Shown here: one piece after another, positions 11,311-24,640 of the stretch | Numbering within the stretch: position 1 is the stretch's first letter | How the letters are laid out: every line of letters begins with the position of its first letter | Notes under the pieces: model-generated | Told to the model about the DNA's origin: nothing | What the model saw: only the letters and a program-made list of their open reading frames with translations | The model's database searches: none | Translations under genes and position numbers: made by a program | Source: Lytechinus variegatus | Lineage: Eukaryota > Echinodermata > Echinoidea > Temnopleuroida > Toxopneustidae | Length of the DNA: 64,000 nt | NCBI RefSeq assembly: GCF_018143015.1 | Contig: NC_054748.1 | Location: forward strand, 19,610,725-19,674,724 | Direction of reading: 5' to 3'

Positions 11311-12499
11311 GACTCTGACTAGGCAAACGACACTTTAGTTATATTTCATCCTGTCCGAGTCTTAAGACGATGTAGGCCTACTGTCACGGTCCACCAACTT
11401 TCGACAATGACCTCTAATCTTTCCATTATGATTTGACAGGCATTTTTAATAGATTCCCAATGTTCCAGAAAGCGTTTCCTCATTTCCATATTTATCTATT
11501 GAAAAATCTACATCCTTCTTTCCTTCATTCCTTTCTTCCTCCCTTTATTTCTTTATATATGCCTTTCTTTCCTTCTATCTTTCTCCCTTTTTGTTCTATT
11601 CTTTTTTCTGAACAAGTCAATACTATACCAGTGACATACAGATTACTATCTTTAAAACTTTTATTGATTAATCAACTTTATACAAAGAATTTGTCTTCTC
11701 GTCATCAAAGTATTTTGCTTCATTAAATCGTTAAAAGAAAAAAAACAATATCTGTAATAATATCAGCCAAATTACAGCAAATATGAATTATGATATTCTG
11801 TTATTATTATGTTATTACTGTTTTACAGATTTTGAAATTGCATTTCCTTTATTCACTTTCCAACGTTTACATTATAATGTTTGGTTTTGTACATTTTAAG
11901 AAAATTTATAAAAGTTATTATGTATATTATGATCAAATTGATGATCAAATCTTTTATAGTTCCTGAAAATGAAGAGCATAATTGATTTTACCTTTTAATA
12001 AACTCATTCTACTTGTAAACTCGACATATCGTATTGTAGAGCTGTATAGTGTGAACTTGGTTCTTAAATACTTACATGTTATTATATTTATACATTTGTA
12101 CATCACTGTTCTCGATCATATTTGTGCAAATATAAACAATTGCATTCATAGTGATCATACTTTCCTTCTCAATTGTATAATTAATTAATGACGTTTTCTC
12201 TTCATTTTGAATATAGTGCATGATTCTTAATGAAAGAGAATTTTTGCTAAAATAAGTATACCTGTAGACAATACAATTAATTATGATATTACAGTTTAAA
12301 TACAGTATTTTGAATGAAACTAAAAGGCTTAACATATCATTGTCTGAATATTATGTCGAGATCTATCACAAAATTAGATGTTTGCACTGTTTTGCTAGCT
12401 CCCGGCGTTTTAGGAATTTTGCCCCCTCAAAAATTTTCATTTCGCTCCATTTGATTTCGTTTATTTTTACAAAGTTATAATATATGCAAAACAATATAT

Positions 12500-14330
12500 A
12501 AATATAGATTTAATATAGTGATGGACCAATGAAAGGTTCTTCAGACTTCAAAATCGATGGCAAATATCGACATCCATTGACTCATAACAACTGCAGTTTT
12601 ACTTTACATTTCGTGCCATTGCCTGAAATACAATAACATATTCTCCATTTAAGCTGTTCTATTTCACATTCGACTTATTCCATATAATTGCATTTTCAAA
12701 TTAAATTTATTCGAATACATCGAAGAAGTGTACTTCACATCGGTTCTATATGAAATACAGGTAAAAAAAAATACACAGTATAAGCATGTTCTATAACGGA
12801 AATTTTTTTTTTTTATCATAAGGATCATGATTTTGCTTCATATCTGCGTGATCAATGCATACAATATGCATTACAAGTAAATAGTACAGCATACCGTCTT
12901 TAAAATGAATGGTAAATATTACACTTCCACCATGGTTATTACTAGTTAAATATGAAGTATATGTTTATGAATAGAAAATTATTTGATTTCTCATGATATA
13001 TCTAATGACATTATGTCTAAAATACAAGAACTAGAAATTTCCCCACACAGGATAAACATGATGAAGATGATGCTTGATAATAGCAAAGTTCCAAATAAAA
13101 ATTGAGATCCATTGACGTTGCTTTTTATGCATTTTAAGCTATTTTCTTAAATGCCGGCAATATTTGTTTGTTTTGTTTCACATTCAAGTTATCATATATA
13201 ATTGCATTTTGAAATTGAAGCACTTCAAAAAAATATTAAAGAGCAGGAATCAGACCAATTCCATGAAGATGATATTTATATATTTACACAGTGTAATCAT
13301 GTCTAGATGGAATAATAGCATAGAATAACGACATATTACAATTTATGCATAAAATCATAAACAGTATAGCATACACTCATTAATATCAATGGTAAATATC
13401 ACATTGCCACGATAGTCATTGCTAGACAAATATTATATACATGACATGTATGAAGAGAGAAACATTTGGTTTCCCATAAAATACGTGTTTCAAGTTGTAG
13501 TTGGGTTGTTAAATGGTTTTACTTAACTCGAACATCAAAGAGTAGTTAGAGATTTCTTACAGGTAGAAAGGGGTACTTTAGTACTTAGCAAGAGTGCGCC
13601 CTCTAAGTGAATAAACATTATAGGTTATCAAAAGTTGAACAAATCACATAAACAGGATACTGTTACAATATATATTTAACATTATGTCTTATATTTAAAT
13701 TCCCTCACATAGGATACACATGATAAAGATGATGCTTGATATTAAATAGAAAGCTGAAACTAAAAATTGAGATTCATTGACTATATGCTGTTTTATGCAT
13801 TTTTCGTGCAATTTTCATAAATGAAATAAGTTTTTTTTAAGTGTTTCACACTCCGAAAAATATCGAAGAGTGATGATCAGACCATCTCCATGAAGATAAT
13901 ATTTATATATTCACACGTTATGATAATGTCTTGATTCACAGCATAGATATCTTTCAATTTATGAAAAGATACAAGGATACGCGCATAAACAGTAAACTCT
14001 TTTATGATCTCATCACCCATGTTGGCATTACTAGTCAAATATTATATACAGTCATGAATATGAATAGAGAATTATATGGTTTGTCATAAAATATTTAATA
14101 ACAATTTGTCTGATATGCAAGTACTAGAATTTCCCCAACACAGAGGATAAACATGATAAATATGATGATTGGTACATGCAATATTGAAAACAAAAAGTTG
14201 TAAGCAGCGAAATGATGTTTTATGGGTGAGAAACGAAAAAGAAATGATCCAACAATTGTTTTATGTATTTCAACATTATAGCAGCTTACTTTAGCAGAAA
14301 ATGGCAACTCAGTGGGTATCATCCCCCCCC
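12500..14330. repeat. Degenerate tandem repeats in the TRIM 3' flank, copy 2
   Basis: Same repeat series as in copy 1, with repeat starts near 12906, 13389 and 14010, and without the 2114-2308 MITE. The AT-rich stretch 11407-12500 before it shows no gene. Confidence 0.65.
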
Positions 14331-14374
14331 CATCTTCTGCGATAATAATTATGATATCATGTCATCAATTATTT

Positions 14375-16276
14375 TCAGCGGAATATATAGAGTCTATGCA
14401 GAGTGCAGAAAGCGATCTCTCCTGATCGGTACTGCTGGAGGTAATACCAATCTCTCCAAGGCTTCTCAATCTTGAAATCGTTAACAAAGTTTCGGATGTG
14501 CCTTAGTTCATTTGTATACTCGTCAATGCTCACCAAACATTCATAAGGCTTCACCTTGGCTATCAGGATTGTATTCCATTGAGATACAGCAGCGCAAAGG
14601 AAACTACCAGGTTTCTTTAATTCATGTTGTACAGCACCCTCTTTGTCTATCAATCTGATAGCACCCCATGATGAAATGATCAGAGAACCATGATAACTAG
14701 TGATTTGATAAGGTCCATACCCGTTGCATGGTATCTCCCTGACTGCTTGCCCACCTGCTGTTGAAAATACCTGGATCTTCTCGGCATTCCTGTAGCTCAC
14801 ACAGATCAGATCATCAGCATCAACAGTGAGACGAGGAATCCCACCTTTAAATCGACGTAGAGTCTTAAACATTACATTCAATTGTGTGTACTCTGGTGTG
14901 TACAGTGTGATGTTGTTTGAAGTATCCATCACAACACATCGACCATCAGAAAGGAACCCTATCCCAAAAATCTTAACATCCTTCAGAACTGTCTGCTGAA
15001 GCTGACCATAAGGAGAGAAGATGGAGATGCCACCTGGGTCACATCCTACTGCCATCCTACCGTCTGGTGTACCAACCATTGCACTCATGCTATCTTGAGC
15101 TGGCAAAGCAACCTTCTTTACATTATCAATATTATAAGTAGGCAAAGAAACATCCTTTTCATCAAAGGTTTTATTTGTGGGTAAGGCGACGTTTCTTTCA
15201 ACTACATTCACAATCTTTCCAAGGCCTAGCTCATCCACTCCAACATTTCTCTTGAACTTGACACTTTTCCCCTTTATGCCCGATTTCTTCGGTTGCTCGT
15301 AGTCAGGATCCTTTTGATCAAAGACCTCTCGTAACTCTTCACACTGAGTGTCGTGTGCAGCCAAAGTATCCATATCTAATGGAATCTTTATTTTGTTAGT
15401 TACCATTTCAGCCATGGTCGCCAACCGATTGATGTGCTTCTGGGCCGTGGTCTTCATACTTTCCAGTTCTTTCTTTACTCCTTCGGTCGTTTCCTTGACT
15501 TCTCTTACTAGACTTTTCCTCTTTACTGTCAACTGCCGGACTGCATCATCATATGCTTTATTAATGTCACTTGTACACTGTTTCTTGGCACTGTCAACAC
15601 TTTTAGTCTGTTCATCTATAAAATCATTGTACTTCTGAAAGCATGATTGTTTCTTGTCCACCTTTGATTTAAGTTCTTCCATACCCTTCATGTGTTTGTC
15701 CTCGTAAGCTGTTCCCTCGATGACCTTGTGTCCTTCCCCCGTATGTTCCATAACAACACACCTGAAGCATGTGAATCTCCTGCAGCTGGAACAGAAGCAA
15801 CCCTCGTCTTCTTTTGGATGTTTCCTGCATTTCCGGTATTTACGGACTGAAACCTTCCCTGATGAGATCTCACTCATGGCAATGACTTCATGATCGATAA
15901 AGCCTTTCCATTGAGAGTGCGTATTAAGACAAGAGGTGCAGAGATAGTTGCCACAGTCTTGGCAGTAGACAGCAGCATGGGATTTGTCATTTGATTTACA
16001 ATTTGTGCAAATCTGAGGATGGCCCTCCATATCCTCTATCAGACTCTTCAAAGCAAGATTTACCTGTAGTTTGCCAACATCTTCGTTTGGGACCTGGGTC
16101 ACAGCTCTGCAGACAGGGCATCGGATCTGGCAGTTACCGTGACACTCTAAGAGGTTGTCCAGGCAAGTCTTGCAGAAAGTGTGAGAACAAGACAGGATCT
16201 TGGGATCGGTAAATGTAGAAAGACACACTGGACACTCTGTACTCTGGGAGATGACAGTCTTTAATGCTTCAGCCAT
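14375..16276 (-). CDS. TRIM-type RING/B-box/coiled-coil/beta-propeller protein, paralogue 2
   Basis: 633 residues in a single exon. All RING, B-box 1 and B-box 2 zinc ligands are kept at the same positions as in paralogue 1. By eye there are about 8 substitutions against paralogue 1 in residues 1-390 and about 38 in the propeller (391-633). Examples are the stretches around 413-424, 474-482, 487-500, 535-542, 556-561, 577-580, 605-610 and 626-627. The coding frame is intact, so the gene is probably functional; the contrast points to a conserved effector half and a diversified binding half. The start codon is within 60 bp of the Helentron array, which lies in the presumed 5'-UTR intron and may alter expression. 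Confidence 0.93.
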   Translation of the reverse strand: MAEALKTVISQSTECPVCLSTFTDPKILSCSHTFCKTCLDNLLECHGNCQIRCPVCRAVTQVPNEDVGKLQVNLALKSLIEDMEGHPQICTNCKSNDKSHAAVYCQDCGNYLCTSCLNTHSQWKGFIDHEVIAMSEISSGKVSVRKYRKCRKHPKEDEGCFCSSCRRFTCFRCVVMEHTGEGHKVIEGTAYEDKHMKGMEELKSKVDKKQSCFQKYNDFIDEQTKSVDSAKKQCTSDINKAYDDAVRQLTVKRKSLVREVKETTEGVKKELESMKTTAQKHINRLATMAEMVTNKIKIPLDMDTLAAHDTQCEELREVFDQKDPDYEQPKKSGIKGKSVKFKRNVGVDELGLGKIVNVVERNVALPTNKTFDEKDVSLPTYNIDNVKKVALPAQDSMSAMVGTPDGRMAVGCDPGGISIFSPYGQLQQTVLKDVKIFGIGFLSDGRCVVMDTSNNITLYTPEYTQLNVMFKTLRRFKGGIPRLTVDADDLICVSYRNAEKIQVFSTAGGQAVREIPCNGYGPYQITSYHGSLIISSWGAIRLIDKEGAVQHELKKPGSFLCAAVSQWNTILIAKVKPYECLVSIDEYTNELRHIRNFVNDFKIEKPWRDWYYLQQYRSGEIAFCTLHRLYIFR

Positions 16277-16294
16277 GGTTGGGTTTATAGAAGA

Positions 16295-16318
16295 CTGAAA
16301 AATAATGATTACAAAACA
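16295..16318 (-). other. Probable 3' splice site upstream of TRIM paralogue 2
   Basis: Same TTATTTTTCAG acceptor as in the other copies. The Helentron array begins 34 bp further upstream (16331), so it cuts the region where a branch point would be expected, close to the acceptor. Confidence 0.5.
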
Positions 16319-16330
16319 AGATGAAGAATA

Positions 16331-18176
16331 ACTAGAACTGCAATCGTTTCAGAACGATGTGCATGCATTGACGCCTCTGATTTAATAGAGGGCAAGAAAC
16401 AGGAGGAGATCAAGAGAAAACTCTAGATGATATACATTCTCAAAATGTTAGAGGGCGCTATTTCTTAAAGGAATGATCACTGATGCGTAAACACAGTTGG
16501 AGTATGTGAAATGATACAATTGGCAAACCCTGAAAACATGAGACCAAAATAAATTCAAACAAGGAAGTTATGGCAATTTAACTATTTCAAGACTTTGCAA
16601 TAGAAGGCACTATTTCTAAAGGTTACTGTCCCTAATTATGGACAGTATGTCTACCAAATCAGAATGAATTTGGATGAGAAACGGAGGCAGGAGAGGACTA
16701 ACAAAAATTACATGTTAATCAAATTGGATTTTGGCAGATTTTGCTTTTCATAGGAAATTACATTCTCGAGTCAAACAAATTTCGTCCATTTTTAGACCAG
16801 GTGGCCGCTGAAGAAAGAGAGAGAGAGAAAGACGCAGAGAGAGTAATAGAAATAAGCATACAAATTCGCTGACAATTCATCAACGTAACCCAGTGTTAAG
16901 TACATATCAGAACGATGTGCATGCATAAACTGAGTTTATCGCCTTATTGGACAAATGGCGTGCCATAGTACGTTCAGTTCGTTTTTGCGCGAAACCGATG
17001 CAATAGACACTGTGTACAATTCTGTTGTTGATAATGTGTACATAGTGAGCAGTATACCATGTGTTCAGATTGACTTATCTTGAAATTTTCTGTTGTAACC
17101 TATGTCGTATTTGGTATCACTGGAAAGAGTATTCCAATGCGGTGACATTGATACCACTTTTATTTGTGCGCAGGCAATAGACCGGAAGTAAATGCCATAT
17201 AAAGAAAGACATTAAAAATGAAGGATTTGCACAATAATTTTAAGCTGACGTCAGCAATTTGTTAGTTTCTGTTACAAAACATTAACGAACTGTTGAAGTA
17301 TATATCAATACTCAGATCTGCCAAGTTAGAAAGAATAAGCTTCAATAATAAGGAAATAAGAGCAAGTTGAAGTTGTGCTGGCATTAAAGTGCCTTTTGGG
17401 GTATTTTGCTGATTTTCGGGAGCATTTTTCAGATATTTCGTCAGTTGTAAGGTATATATTTTTTTAAATGGCATGAAAGGGCATATCTTGAAGACCCTAA
17501 ATCCAAGAAAGGGTACGGGTTTGGCCATGCATGACGCAATGAGGAGCATTCAAAGGTAAGTGTTTTTGAAACTTTAGAGGGCGCTATTTCAATGACGAAA
17601 AATCAGTGATGCGTGAAAACTGAGTAGTATGTATGATATGGTACTGTAATCAACTCCTGAATATATGAGCTCGAAATGAATAAAAACAAGAAAATTATGG
17701 CCATTTTACGATTTTTTGACTTTACATTTTAATAAATATGAAGTTTTTGAAGGAAGGCTATTTCGGATTTGAATTTAAGGCATGAAGATGGCATTTTGAA
17801 GGTCAAGTTATACGTCGCAGATGACGGAGCAACTCTTGGACTATCTATAGCAATTTGTTAGAAGTCTTTAGCATGCAGGATAACTGAGATATGAAAGAAT
17901 GAAGAATGGTATGCAAATGGACTTGAAATTGACAAAAGTGCGCCTGGATGGTCATGCATGAGTGATTTTGGAAAATGGAAGACGAGAGGCACAACTAGGG
18001 ATGCTGGACAACATGTCTACCAAATTTGGTTGAATTTGGATGAAGGACGGAGTCAGGGTAGAGCTAACAAAACCATGTGTTAAACAAATGGGATTTTGGT
18101 GGAAGAAGAAGAAGAAGATTACGGAATAGGAATATGGAACAAGAACAATGCATTGTCGCCATTGGGCGTCAATGCA
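16331..18176 (-). repeat. Helentron unit 1 (long form, complete 5' end)
   Basis: 1846 bp. The outermost 3' end of the array (CTAGT) is at 16331. The 5' end is complete at 18176. It carries the ~265-bp extra block with a GA run and an internal 'cagaacgatgtgcatgcat' remnant. It is close to unit 13 in private variants such as 'gaagtctttagcatgcagg'. Confidence 0.85.
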
Positions 18177-19759
18177 ACTAGAACTGCAATCGTTTCAGAA
18201 CGATGTGCATGCATTGACGCCTCTGATTTAATAGAGGGCAAGTAACAGGAGATAGAGAGAAACTCTAGATGATATACATTCTCAAAATATTAGAGGGCGC
18301 TATTTCTTAAAGGAATGGTCACCGATGCTGAAAACACAGTTGGATTATGTGAAATGATACAATTGGCAAACCCTGAAAATATGAGACAAAAATAAATTCA
18401 AACAAGGAAGTTATGGCAATCCAACTATTTTAAGACTTTGCAATAGAGGGCGCTATTTCTAAAGTTATGGTCACTTATTATGGATAACATGTCTACCAAA
18501 TTAGAATGAATTTGGATGAGGAACGGTGGCAGGGGAGGACTTACAAAAATTACATGTTAATCAAATTGAATTGTAGCACATTTTGCTCTCCATAGGAAGT
18601 TACATTCTGGAGTAAACAATTTTAGACCATTTGGCGCCCCATATGTTGTTGTTGAGAATGTGTCCATTGTGAGCAGTATACCATATGTTCAGATTGACTT
18701 ATCTTGAAATTTTCTGTTGTAACCTATGTCGTATTTGGTATCACTGAAAAGAGTATTCCAATGCGGTGACATTGATACCACTTTTATTTGTGCGCAGGCA
18801 ATAGACCGGAAGTAAATGCCATATAAAGAAAGACATTAAAAGTGAAGGTTTTGCACAATAATTTGAAGCTGACGTCAGATTTTTGTCAGTTTTTGTTACA
18901 AAAGGTTGACAAACGGTTGGAGTATATATCAATACTCATATCCGCCAAGTCAGAAAGAATAAGCTTCAATAATAAGGAAATAAGAGCAAGTTGAAGTTGT
19001 GCTGGCAGTAAAGTGCATTTTTGGGTATTTTGCTGATTTTCGGGAGCATTTTTCAGATATTTCGTCAGTTGTAAGGTATATATTTTTTTCAATGGCATGA
19101 AAGATCATATCTTGAAGACCCTAAATTCAAAAAAGGGTACGGGTTTGGCCACGCATGACGCAATGAGGAGCATTCAAAGGTAAGCGTTTTTGAAACTTTA
19201 GAGGGCGCTATTTCGATGACGGAAGGTCAATGATGCGTGAAAATTCAGTAACTTGTATTTTATGATACCGTTATCAATTTCTGAAAGAATGAGCTCAAAA
19301 TGAATAAAAACAAGAAAGTTATGGCCATTTTACGAATTTTTTACTTTACATTTCAATAATTATGAACTTTTTGAAGGAAGGCTATTTCGGATTTGAATTT
19401 AGGACATGAAGATGGCATTTTGAAGGTTTGGTTATACGTCGCAGATGATGGAGCAACTCTTTGACTATCTATAGCAATTTGTTAGAAGTCTGTAGCATGC
19501 AGGATAATTGAGATATGAAAGAATGAAGAATGGTATGCAAATGGACTTGAAATTGACAAAATGGCGCCTGGATGGTCATGCATGAGTGATTTTGGAAAAT
19601 GGAAGACGAGAGGCACAACTAGGGATGCTGGACAACATGTCTACCAAATTTGGATGAATTTGGATGAGGGACGGAGTCAGGGTAGAGCTAACAAAACCAT
19701 GTGTTAAACAAATGGGATTTTGGTGGAAGAAGAAGAAGATTACGGAATAGGAATATGGA
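18177..19759 (-). repeat. Helentron unit 2 (short form, clipped 5' end)
   Basis: 1583 bp. The 5' end stops inside the 65-bp terminal block, at 'ggaatatgga'. The direct join to the next CTAG looks like a deletion at short homology (gaac). Confidence 0.8.
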
Positions 19760-21501
19760 ACTAGAACTGCAATCGTTTCAGAACGATGTGCATGCATTGA
19801 CGCCTCTGATTTAATAGAGGGCAAGAAACAGAAGGAGATAGAGAGAAAACTCTAGATGATATACATTCTCAAAATATTAGAGGGCGCTATTTTTTTAAAG
19901 AATGGTCACTGATGCATAAAACACAGTTGGAGTATGTGAAATGATACAATTGGCAAACTCTGAAAACATGAGACCAAAATAAATTCAAACAAGGAAGTTA
20001 TGGCAATTTAACTATTTCAAGACTTTGCACGAGAGGGCGCTATTTCTAAAGGTTATGGTCACTAATTATGGACAATATGTCTATCAAATCAAAATGAATT
20101 TGGATGAGAAACGGAGGCAGGCGAAGACTAACAAAAATTACATGTTAATCAAATTGGATTTTGGCAGATTTTGCCTTCCATAGGAAGTTACATTCTCGAG
20201 TCAAACAGATTTCGTCCATTTTTAGACCATGTGGCCGCTGAACAAAGAGAGAGAGAGAGAGAGATAAAGACGTAGAGAGAGTAATAGAAATAAGCATACA
20301 AATTCACTGAAATTCATTAACGTAACCCAGTGTTAAGTACATATCAGAACGATGTGCATGCATGAACTGAGTTTATCAATGCAATAGACACTGTGTACAA
20401 TTCTGTTGTTGATAATGTGTGCATAGTGAGCAGTATACCATGTGTTCAGATTGACTTATCTTGAAATTTTCTGTTGTAACCTATGTCGTATTTGGTATCA
20501 CTGGAAAGAGTATTCCAATGCGGTGACATTGATACCACTTTTATTTGTGCGCAGGCAATAGACCGGAAGTAAATGCCATATAAAGAAAGACATTAAAAAT
20601 GAAGGTTTTGCACAATAATTTTAAGCTGACGTCAGCAATTTGTTAGTTTCTGTTACAAAACATTAACGAACTGTTTAAGTATATATCAATACTCATATCA
20701 GCCAAGTTAGAAAGAATAAGCTTCAATAATAAGGAAATAAGAGCAAGTTGAAGTTGTGCTGGCATTAAAGTGCATTTTGGGGTATTTTGCTGATATTCGG
20801 GAGCATTTTTCAGATATTTCGTCAGTTGTAAGGTATATATTTTTTTAAATGGCATGAAAGATCATATCTTGAAGACCCTAAATTCAAAAAAGGGTACGGG
20901 TTTGGCCACGCATGACGCAATGAGGAGCATTCAAAGGTAAGCGTTTTTGAAACTTTAGAGGGCGCTATTTCAATGACGGAAGATCAATGATGCGTGAAAA
21001 CTTAGTAGCATGTATGTTATGATACCGTGATCAATTTCTAAAAGAATGAGCGCAAAATGAATAAAAACACAAAAGTTACGGCCATTTTACGACTTTTAGA
21101 CATTACATTTCAATAAATATGAAGTTTTTGAAGGAAGGCTATTTCGGATTTGAATTTAAGGCATGAAGATGGCATTTTGAAGGTCAAGTTATACGTCGCA
21201 GATAATGGAGCAACTCTTGGACTATCTATAGCAATTTGTTAGAAGTCTGTAGCATGCAGGATAACTGAGATATGAAAGAATGAAGAATGGTATGCAAATG
21301 GACTTGAAATTGACAAAATGGCGCCTGGATGGTCATGCATGAGTGATTTTGGAAAATGGAAGACGAGAGGCACAACTAGGGATGCTGGACAACATGTCTA
21401 CCAAATTTGGATGAATTTGGATCAGGGACGGAGTCAGGGTAGAGCTAACAAAACCATGTGTTAAACAAATGGGATTTTGGTGGAAGAAGAAGAAGAAGAA
21501 G
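19760..21501 (-). repeat. Helentron unit 3 (long form with ~50-bp internal loss)
   Basis: 1742 bp. It has the GA run but lacks the 'gccttattggacaaatgg' part of the long block. The 65-bp 5' terminal block is missing; the TTC microsatellite joins the neighbour's CTAG. Confidence 0.8.
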
Positions 21502-23070
21502 ACTAGAACTGCAATCGTTTCAGAACGATGTGCATGCATTGACGCCTCTGATTTAATAGAGGGCAAGAAACAGAAAGATATAGAAAGAAAACTGTAGATG
21601 ATATACATTCTCAAAATATTAGAGGGCGCTATTTCTTAAAGGAATGGTCACTGATGCGTAAAACACAGTTAGATTATGTGAAATGATACAATTGGCAAAC
21701 CCTGAAAATATGAGACAAAAATAAATTCAAAGGAAGTTATGGCAATTCAACTATTTTAAGACTTTGCAATAGAGGGCGCTATTTCTAAAGTTATGGTCAC
21801 TAATTATGGATAACATGTCTACCAAATTAGAATGAATTTTGATGAGGAACGGTGGCAGGGAGGACTAATAAATATTACATGTTAATCAAATTGGATATTA
21901 GCACTTTTTGCTGTCCATAGGAAGTTACATTCTCGAGTAAAATTTTTTAGACCATATTGGCGGCCCATACGTGGTTGTTGAAAATGTGTGCATTGTGAGC
22001 AGGATACCATGTGTTCAGATTGACTTATCTTGAAATTTTCTGTTGTAACCTATGTCGTATTTGGTATCACTAGAAAGAGTATTCCGATGCAGTGACATAG
22101 GTACCACGTTTATTTGTGTGGAGGCAATAGACCGGAAGTAAATGCCATATAAAGAAAGACATTAAAAATGAAGGTTTTGCACAATAATTTTAAGCTACCG
22201 TCAGCAATTTGTTAGTTTCTGTTACAAAACATTAACGAACTGTTTAAGTATATATCAATACTCATATCTGCCAAGTTAAAAAGAATAAGCTTCAATAATA
22301 AGGAAATAAGAGCAAGTTGAAGTTGTGCTGGCAGTAAAGTGCATTTTTGGGTATTTTGCTGATTTTCGGGAGCATTTTTTAGATATTTCGTCAGTTGTAA
22401 GGTATATATTTTTTTAAATGGCATGAAAGGGCATATCTTGAAGACCCTAAATCCAAGAAAGGGTACGGGTTTGGCCATGCATGACGCAATGAGGGGCATT
22501 CAAAGGTAAGCGTTTTTGAAACTTTAGAGGGCGCTATTTCAATGACAGAAGATCAATGATGCGTGAAAACTTAGTAGCATGTATGTTATGATACCGTGAT
22601 CAATTTCTTAAAGAATGAGCGCAAAATGAATAAAAACACAAAAGTTACGGCCATTTTACGACTTTTAGACATTACATTTCAATAAATATGAAGTTTTTGA
22701 AGGAAGGCTATTTCGGATTTGAATTTAAGGCATGAAGATGGCATTTTGAAGGTCAAGTTATACGTTGCAGATGATGGAGCAACTCTTGGACTATCTATAG
22801 CAATTTGTTAGAAGTCTGTAGCATGCAGGATAACTGAGATATGAAAGAATGAAGAATGGTATGCAAATGGACTTGAAATTGACAAAATGGCGCCTGGATG
22901 GTCATGCATGAGTGATTTTGGAAAATGGAAGACGAGAGGCACAACTAGGGATGCTGGACAACATGTCTACCAAATTTGGATGAATTTGGATCAGGGACGG
23001 AGTCAGGGTAGAGCTAACAAAACCATGTGTTAAACAAATGGGATTTTGGTGGAAGAAGAAGAAGAAGAAG
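21502..23070 (-). repeat. Helentron unit 4 (short form, no 5' terminal block)
   Basis: 1569 bp, with microsatellite (GAA)6 followed by G joined directly to ACTAG. Nearly identical to units 5-7. Confidence 0.85.
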
Positions 23071-24640
23071 ACTAGAACTGCAATCGTTTCAGAACGATGT
23101 GCATGCATTGACGCCTCTGATTTAATAGAGGGCAAGAAACAGAAAGAGATAGAAAGAAAACTGTAGATGATATACATTCTCAAAATATTAGAGGGCGCTA
23201 TTTCTTAAAGGAATGGTCACTGATGCGTAAAACACAGTTAGATTATGTGAAATGATACAATTGGCAAACCCTGAAAATATGTGACAAAAATAAATTCAAA
23301 GGAAGTTATGGCAATTCAACTATTTTAAGACTTTGCAATAGAGGGCGCTATTTCTAAAGTTATGGTCACTAATTATGGATAACATGTCTACCAAATTAGA
23401 ATGAATTTTGATGAGGAACGGTGGCAGGGGAGGACTAACAAATATTACATGTTAATCAAATTGGATATTAGCACATTTTGCTGTCCATAGGAAGTTACAT
23501 TCTCGAGTAAAAATTTTTAGACCACATTGGCGGCCCATACGTGGTTGTTGAAAATGTGTGCATTGTGAGCAGTATACCATGTGTTCAGATTGACTTATCT
23601 TGAAATTTTCTGTTGTAACCTATGTCGTATTTGGTATCACTGGAAAGAGTATTCCAATGCGGTGACATTGATACCACTTTTATTTGTGTGGAGGCAATAG
23701 ACCGGAAGTAAATGCCATATAAAGAAAGACATTAAAAATGAAGGTTTTGCACAATAATTTTAAGCTACCGTCAGCAATTTGTTAGTTTCTGTTACAAAAC
23801 ATTAACGAACTGTTTAAGTATATATCAATACTCATATCTGCCAAGTTAAAAAGAATAAGCTTCAATAATAAGGAAATAAGAGCAAGTTGAAGTTGTGCTG
23901 GCAGTAAAGTGCATTTTTGGGTATTTTGCTGATTTTCGGGAGCATTTTTGAGATATTTTGTCAGTTGTAAGGTATATATTTTTTTAAATGGCATGAAAGG
24001 GCATATCTTGAAGACCCTAAATCCAAGAAAGGGTACGGGTTTGGCCATGCATGACGCAATGAGGGGCATTCAAAGGTAAGCGTTTTTGAAACTTTAGAGG
24101 GCGCTATTTCAATGACGGAAGATCAATGATGCGTGAAAACTTAGTAACATGTATGTTATGATACCGTGATCAATTTCCAAAAGAATGAGCGCAAAATGAG
24201 TAAAAACAGAAAAGTTATGGCCATTTTACGACTTTTAGACATTACATTTCAATAAATATGAAGTTTTTGAAGGAAGGCTATTTCGGATTTGAATTTAAGG
24301 CATGAAGATGGCATTTTTAAGGTCAAGTTATACGTCGCAGATGATGGAGCAACTCTTGGACTATCTATAGCAATTTGTTAGAAGTCTGTAGCACGCAGGA
24401 TGACTGAGATATGAAAGAATGAAGAATGGTATGCAAATGGACTTGAAATTGACAAAATGGCGCCTGGATGGTCATGCATGAGTGATTTTGGAAAATGGAA
24501 GACGAGAGGCACAACTAGGGATGCTGGACAACATGTCTACCAAATTTGGATGAATTTGGATGAGGGACGGAGTCAGGGTAGAGCTAACAAAACCATGTGT
24601 TAAACAAATGGGATTTTGGTGGAAGAAGAAGAAGAAGAAG
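23071..24640 (-). repeat. Helentron unit 5 (short form, no 5' terminal block)
   Basis: 1570 bp with the same microsatellite length as units 4, 6 and 7. Internal module 1 (from 23188) and module 2 (from 24091) both start with 'ttagagggcgctatttc' and align along their length, showing an old internal duplication. Confidence 0.85.

Larger units (their letters stand above)
1..11406. repeat. TRIM duplicon, copy 1 (register)
   Basis: The sequence starting at 1 recurs at 11407 and 47396 in the same order and orientation (flank, TRIM gene, LINE 3' end, polypurine tract, hAT-like element). The limits given are one register of the tandem repeat, not breakpoints. Copy 3 loses similarity near 57350, matching about 10610 here, so the true unit edge may lie near 10610. 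Copy 1 has a private MITE at 2114-2308 and another at 11161-11310. Confidence 0.9.
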
